The translations under genes and the position numbers were made by a program. Shown piece after piece: positions 59,243 through 64,000 of a DNA stretch of 64,000 bases. Source of the DNA: Isoetes taiwanensis (lineage: Eukaryota > Streptophyta > Lycopodiopsida > Isoetales > Isoetaceae); contig JAJEKV010000004.1 in the NCBI GenBank assembly GCA_021234155.1, forward strand, positions 7,818,109 through 7,882,108, written 5' to 3'. Within the stretch, counting starts at the first letter, position 1, and each line of letters opens with the position of its first letter. The notes under the pieces are model-generated. The model saw nothing but the letters and a program-made list of their open reading frames with translations, ran no database searches and was not told where the DNA came from.

Positions 59243-59512
59243 TTAAAGAGGATCTCCCCGGATTCTCCGGGCAAGAGCTAAATCCTTGGTCATAATTGTG
59301 ACTCTCTTTGCGTGGATAGCGCAAAGGTTCGCGTCACTGAAGAGAGCTATCAGGTAGGCTTCAGCAGCCTCCTGAAGTGCCAAAATAGCAAAGGTCTGGA
59401 AGCGGAGGTCGGTCTTGAACTGTTGGGCTATCTCCCTAACCAGCCTCTGGAAGGGCAGCTTCCTTAATAGCAGCTCCGTGGTCTTCTGGTATTTAATTTC
59501 CCGTAAAGCCAT
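59243..59512 (-). CDS. Histone H3-fold protein or domain (divergent H3/CENH3-like)
   Basis: An 89-codon ATG-initiated frame, open upstream to about 59722. Almost the whole H3 histone fold is present: [15 protein letters not shown] (alphaN, one Arg shorter than H3), [16 protein letters not shown] (alpha1), KTDLRFQ (loop 1), [20 protein letters not shown] (alpha2), [10 protein letters not shown] (loop 2) and [12 protein letters not shown] (alpha3). Upstream in the same frame, [15 protein letters not shown] corresponds to the end of the H3 tail with the K27-K36 segment shortened, and the canonical ARTKQTARKSTGG start is absent. LFSD and the ALQ context recall CENH3, but loop 1 has H3 length, so the subtype is open. 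It overlaps the end of ORF-A in a different frame, so it may be the C-terminal domain of ORF-A after a frameshift. Confidence 0.82.
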   Translation of the reverse strand: MALREIKYQKTTELLLRKLPFQRLVREIAQQFKTDLRFQTFAILALQEAAEAYLIALFSDANLCAIHAKRVTIMTKDLALARRIRGDPL

Positions 59513-59517
59513 GGTGC

Positions 59518-60514
59518 CTAGTTTGAAGTGGTGGGGCTTCCTTGAAGTAGCAGCCTTTGGAGTCTGGCCAAGCTTCTTGGCAATGTCTTGCCCCCGGAAG
59601 GTGGGTGAGGCCGTGCGGCGTCCACTCGTTCCTGCCGACGACTGGAGCTTGTGTGCTTGCCTATACTTCCGACAACCTTCAGTTTTTCTTTGTATTGACT
59701 GCCGGACTTCTGAGCTATGGATTTCCTCCGTCTCTTAACAGTCGGCTTGTCCACCGGATCGGGCTCACCCGGGGTTTCCTGCGCTGTGTTGGCCTGCTGC
59801 TGTTGTTGCTGCTCCTGCTGCTCCTTCTGTTGTTGCTCTTGTTGGGCCCTTTCTGCCCGTTCCCGAGCCTCACGGGCTGCCGCTATGTCGGCTTCTACCT
59901 GAGCAAACCGCCGAGCCGCGACCCTTCGAAGCAGCTCGTGATGGTAGTGGTCTGGCCAGAGGTGCATATCCATCTGGACCCTTATCAGGTACTTTAGACT
60001 AATATGTCCTGGGATCTCACCCCATGTGAAGCTCTGAATAGCCTCATTCCACTCATACGGGGGCGGCTCGAAGGGTTCACAATTGATGATGGCTCTCCCA
60101 TCACCTAGGTAGACGTACTCACGGCCTCGGGCCGCGGTGTCCCCCCTCTCTATCTCCCGGTTGTCATCTTCTCGGGCCAGTCCCCTAATGCGGGCCGCCT
60201 CTCTCCGAATGCCCTCCTCCTCTGAATATTCTTCACACTCGGGTGGGTAGTAGAACTTAACCAGCATCATTATCTGGTTGGGTTGTTCGACCATGGTATA
60301 TGCCTGCCGTTGGAGGTTGAGCTTGATCAAGAAACGTTCGGAGAGGTGGAATATGGGGTAGGGCATCCTGATGCCGTCACTGAAGCGCTGGACCAACTCA
60401 TTTAGGAGGATGTCGACCATGTCGGAGTCGGTGGCCAGGTGCTCCCCAAGCAGGGCGTAGATCTGGGGTATGGTGAGGCTGGCGGGGCTCAAAGTACTTT
60501 TTGGTGTTAGCCAT
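59518..60514 (-). CDS. ORF-A, uncharacterised polyQ/basic protein upstream of the H3 segment
   Basis: The likely start is [10 protein letters not shown] at 60514; a one-base shift near 60480 moves into the long frame (392 codons if counted from an upstream ATG at 60696). Visible parts: [40 protein letters not shown], an acidic stretch, [20 protein letters not shown], a helical Ala/Arg/Glu-rich segment leading to a Gln run (about 59790-59850), then a basic nuclear-localisation-like [12 protein letters not shown] and a Ser/Arg-rich end. No family is recognised. After the basic region the reading sense moves to the frame that encodes the histone fold. Confidence 0.6.
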
Positions 60515-60592
60515 GGACAAGGCGCTGACTGGAAGGGAGGCGAGAAGTGAGGCGCTAAGGGCTGGAGATGGCGTGGATACAAGCAAAGGCAA

Positions 60593-63500
60593 GTGTTGCC
60601 CCCAAAGGGCAACACACTAATTGTTGGTTCATATGTTGAAGTTAGGAAGGCTAAGTCAAAGAAGAACTTGGTAGTCAACACTGATGTGAAGGTCAAGCAA
60701 CATCAATCTTCAAGGGTCCACACCAATATTCAAGGTCAACTCCCATGGAGGAGTACCCTATTTGAGGTCAAAGGTAGTCAAAGGATGCTTTATGAGATTC
60801 TGGGTTGAGAAGATTGGAAGATGCTTTTTGAAGATTGGAAGACAAAGTTTGGAAGACCCCATGGTATTAGATTCCACCTCCTAGTCATTTTTTATCCATA
60901 TTCTTACCCCCATCTCAACATTTTCCTAGTCATATTCCCCTTATGCTTATATTCCCCCTTGCTCACCTCTTTGCCAATCACACCATGTTTGCCTAATTCC
61001 TTTTTTTTTGCCCTTCTCAAAAGATGATCTTCTCATTTCATATCCTCTTTCCCATTCTTATCATATCACACCTTTGTAAATACCCCTAGTCTATTTCTTG
61101 CTTGGAATTTTTTATACCCATTTTGCTTTGCCCACCATTGTGCCTTAAATACCCATGTTACCCATGGAATATTCCAAGCATGGTATCTAGATGTTGCCCA
61201 TTTTTGGCAACATGGACCAGCATTGTACTATAGAAGATCATGAAAAGTTCCATGCTATTGTGATCCCATTAGAGTTTGGAAGACATTTGACCAAGATTGG
61301 AAGGCATTGGGGATCTCATTTTATAGCCTAGTCTTTTCCTTGAGGTAAAGCACCTTTCTAGTCACATTTCCATTTGTTTAACATTTTCCCTTTGATTTGA
61401 AGACCAGGCAAAGGCTATAGCAAGTTTATCAAGGAGTCACAAGGCATTTTACCAAAGTTCAACCTTATGAAGCTTACTTGAGTTACATTATTAGTTTTGA
61501 GGTCACACACATGAGAATACCATCTTGGAAGTGAAATTTGCTCTTATTCTAGCCTTGAAGTTTGGAAGACCCTTAGGCTTTTGAGCAAACTTATTTTCAC
61601 TATGAGGTATGATTTGAGCTTTAGAAACAATATGTGATGAAATCAAGTGCTACAGAGGTACCCATTTTTTTTCTCCATTCCATTCATCTTATATCCACCT
61701 TTTTATATCCCAAGAGCCTTCATAAAACCTTTCTTTCACCATTTTTTCCACCTTTGAGTCCTTTTCTCATCATTCCACTACCCATTTTTTATTGATCCTA
61801 CCTTCATTTGAGAATTGCCCCCTAAAGATCTTGAAAACTGAAAAAGGCAAGAAAACTCTATTTTCACCCTCATTTCATCTTCCTAAACCCTATTATAGCC
61901 TATTTGCACCTTTTCCCCATCTTTTTCCATGATTTTTTCACCATCCCCAAGTTGCAGTATTCATTGACCATGGGTCAAAGGGGCAAAAAATTGAAATGTT
62001 TCAGCTCGACCTAAAATTTCTCTAGATGGAAAGCTTGTTAAAAAAGCCTTGTAAAGGCCTTCAAATTTGGATTCTTGGGATGCGTGCCATAAAAAATAAA
62101 AAACTATTCTAGCCTATCTACCCTATCTATTTCCACATCATCTCCACCTCATTTCCACATCACCCCCCATTCTCATTTCCATCTCATTTCCACGTGGCGG
62201 CCAGGGGGGGCGGTGACTGTTTGGTAGTCCCCTCTGCGTGGCACGCAAGGTTACTAGACACGCCAGCATTATACCTTATATACCGAAGCTGCCTAAAACT
62301 TTTCGGCCTGTGGGATATATAAACAGTTAAAAAATTTTCAACGAACCCTAAAAAATAGGGGAAACTGCTAAATCCGGCCAATTCGTGCCTAAATCTGATT
62401 GAAGCCCGCCAAATTTCACCCGAAATTACCTCCTGAACCTTTTCCGAGACCTTGGAGATCCTCTGTGGCACTTGATCCGGGAAGAATTGCTCAAATTTGG
62501 CCTTAAATCACTCGGCCGAGCTAGTTTGTGGGCAGAACAGTTCTTAAACCAGCAATGCAGATCAAATCGACACGTCCCCTCAGAGATAGACCTCTGTGAT
62601 CTTGGCGCATTGGATATTTTGATATTATCTTGCTCTACTCTGCTCGAAATTGAAGATCCGACCCGGTGTGACCTGTTCGACATCGAGGCACTTCAACTGC
62701 AACTCAAATAATCATTTCATTTTGCTTCATTGGTAGTTTTGAGGCTTTCTAGAGGCTCAGACAGCCCTGGAATTTGCTTTCAAGCACTATTATTTTTCAA
62801 CTTTGGTAATACCCTTTTGATACTATCAGATTTTCTGTATCACCTTGCTATAATACATAGTCTTTGCCCGGAAAATTATTGTCATCATTGTTCATTCATC
62901 TTTTATAACCTTGCATTGTTTTTTTAAAGCTTAAAACTAAATACAAAGCCAAAAATATTTATTCCAAGTTATGTCCCCTTCAGGTAGTTGCATTTCATCC
63001 TTGTAAAGATCTTAGAAGTCTATATATTCAGAGAAAACATATAAAAAGATTTTTCTTCATAACTGTTACAGAGTTTGTTCTTTTTTTTATAGCTTTGGCT
63101 ACTTACAGAAAAACTAAATCATCCTTTTGCTATTTAAACCTTATGCACGTGATCTAGAGGCTATTCTGAAGTTGCCTGCACAGATCCCAACCCAAAATTT
63201 CTTATCAAACTCCATCTGCAAATTTTGGCTCTCTGTTTTGGCACTGGCCAACTTTTTGACCTGACTTTGACCTCGATTTTCTTGACCTTCCTTTATTCAA
63301 ATCAAGCCAAATTTTCACCAAAAGTTTCCTCTGCTTGTTGACCATCTATACCACCAATCAGATCTCAAAAATCTCATAGGGTTTGTCTGCAAGGTCAGAT
63401 TTTGCTCTGACAGTTTTTTCAGTTTCAGGGACTTTAGTGATTTTGAGAAAACCAGCACTTCAAAATGAATTTTCTTGTTTCATATGACAAGGATTGATCA

Positions 63501-63615
63501 CCCTAAGTGATCTGGAGGTTCTAACCACTTTGTTTGAACTTCCTTTGAGGTTAGACTGAAGTTCCAGGTTTTAGGCTAACATTTTGGAGGTTCTACCGAG
63601 ATTTTCACCTGGAAG
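60593..63615 (+). other. Probable LTR and leader of a second LTR element (+)
   Basis: At 60593 the sequence TGTTGCCCCCAAAGGGCAACA starts with an LTR-like TGTTGCC. A related TGTTGCCCATTTTTGGCAACA occurs at 61194-61214 and is followed by TGGACCAGC. Either could be an LTR end; the exact LTR limits and primer site are not determined. The rest is Pyr-rich, low-coding sequence with no supported gene, consistent with an LTR plus long untranslated leader in front of the gag at 63625. Confidence 0.45.
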
Positions 63616-63624
63616 TTGAACTCC

Positions 63625-64000
63625 ATGGCACCAAGAAAGCCTGCTGAGCCTGCTGAGCCTGCTGGACAACCTGAGGTAACAGGTCAACCAGATTTAGTAG
63701 GGGTAAGCATGAAAGTAGCTACCAGTTCCACAACAAATGTTACAAATGTTTCTACTTTGCCTTTTCCTCCACAAGCTCCTTATCATTTTGAGCTCACTAT
63801 ACCTGTTTCTTCCCCTTGTTATGATTCTTCCATTTTGAAGAATATTATGAGGAGCATGGAAGGAAGAAAGGTACCAGGTTTGCTGAGTTTACCAAATGCA
63901 TGAAAGGTGATGAGGCCAGGTCCTGGTTAGATTTTGAACTGTCAATAGGCACTAATTGGGATGAATTGGAACAAAGATTTCTGTCAAGGTTTGGTAAGAC
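63625..64000 (+). pseudogene. Gag of a second Ty3-type element, 5' part, frameshifted, runs off the window
   Basis: It starts MAPRKPAEPAEPAGQPEVTG (PAE repeats). A frameshift near 63870 ends the first frame at 63903; the other frame continues RFAEFTKCMKGDEARSWLDF, ELSIGTNWDELEQRFLSRFG, the typical retrotransposon gag domain (W.L...S...W..L...F...F). It is on the opposite strand to the chromovirus and is truncated by the window edge. Confidence 0.75.

Larger units (their letters stand above)
50077..60696 (-). mobile_element. Ty3 chromovirus with extra upstream ORFs; 5' end not seen
   Basis: Order on the minus strand: ORF-A, H3-like segment, ORF-B, acidic small ORF, gag-protease, RT, RNase H, integrase with chromodomain, polypurine tract, 3' LTR. 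The LTR has TGACG...CGTCA ends. No matching second LTR lies to the right within the window, so the 5' boundary is unknown; the region right of 60600 looks like the LTR and leader of another element in the opposite orientation, which may have inserted here. Whether ORF-A to the acidic ORF belong to the element is inferred from orientation and position only. Confidence 0.7.

Noticed and set aside
1-64000. CRISPR arrays or bacterial operons
   Set aside because: No direct repeat-spacer pattern; introns and plant retroelements show a eukaryotic nuclear sequence.

Overview
The window is nuclear DNA of a land plant with a repeat-rich genome. Host genes carry plant-type GT-AG introns (one is GC-AG), and one intron has been inflated to 7.7 kb by nested retroelements. 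Protein families and retroelement lineages (Ty1/copia with initiator-Met primer sites, L1-type LINEs, a Ty3 chromovirus) are plant-like. The species cannot be fixed from sequence alone. The large TE-filled introns would suit a seed-free plant such as a fern or lycophyte, but that is inference.

Three host genes were rebuilt exon by exon, each with a total coding length divisible by three. (1) 731-19657 (+): a 13-exon CNNM/CorC-type DUF21-CBS membrane protein, 525 aa. (2) 28300-29709 (-): a 4-exon mitochondrial complex I subunit of the NDUFB8/ASHI family, 134 aa. (3) 41645-46975 (+): a 10-exon GB1/RHD3-type guanylate-binding-like protein, 923 aa, with an N-terminal hydrophobic segment, a C-terminal membrane anchor and a degenerate G4 motif.

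Intron 3 of gene 1 contains a copia element with short LTRs (4936-11402, target duplication TTATA). Its 3' LTR was split by an L1-type LINE (about 7317-11366). Intron 4 carries two more LINE fragments. A second, broken copia element with a 671-bp 5' LTR lies at 20791-25793. Between and beyond the genes are short tandem duplications, a dispersed 3'-tail motif family, a tRNA-like SINE candidate, a palindrome-bearing satellite of about 104/208 bp (about 39148-40345) and a TATC microsatellite.

The right third (50077-60696) is on the minus strand. It holds a Ty3 chromovirus with a 1.56-kb 3' LTR, integrase with chromodomain, RT/RNase H and gag-protease. Directly upstream of gag, in the same orientation, are three uncharacterised ORFs and an almost complete histone H3-fold coding segment (59243-59512). 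The H3 segment lies downstream of a polyQ/basic ORF and overlaps the end of that ORF in another frame. A histone-bearing cassette beside a chromodomain retroelement is the most unusual thing in the window. At the right edge a second LTR-type element (+) starts its gag at 63625 and runs off the window.
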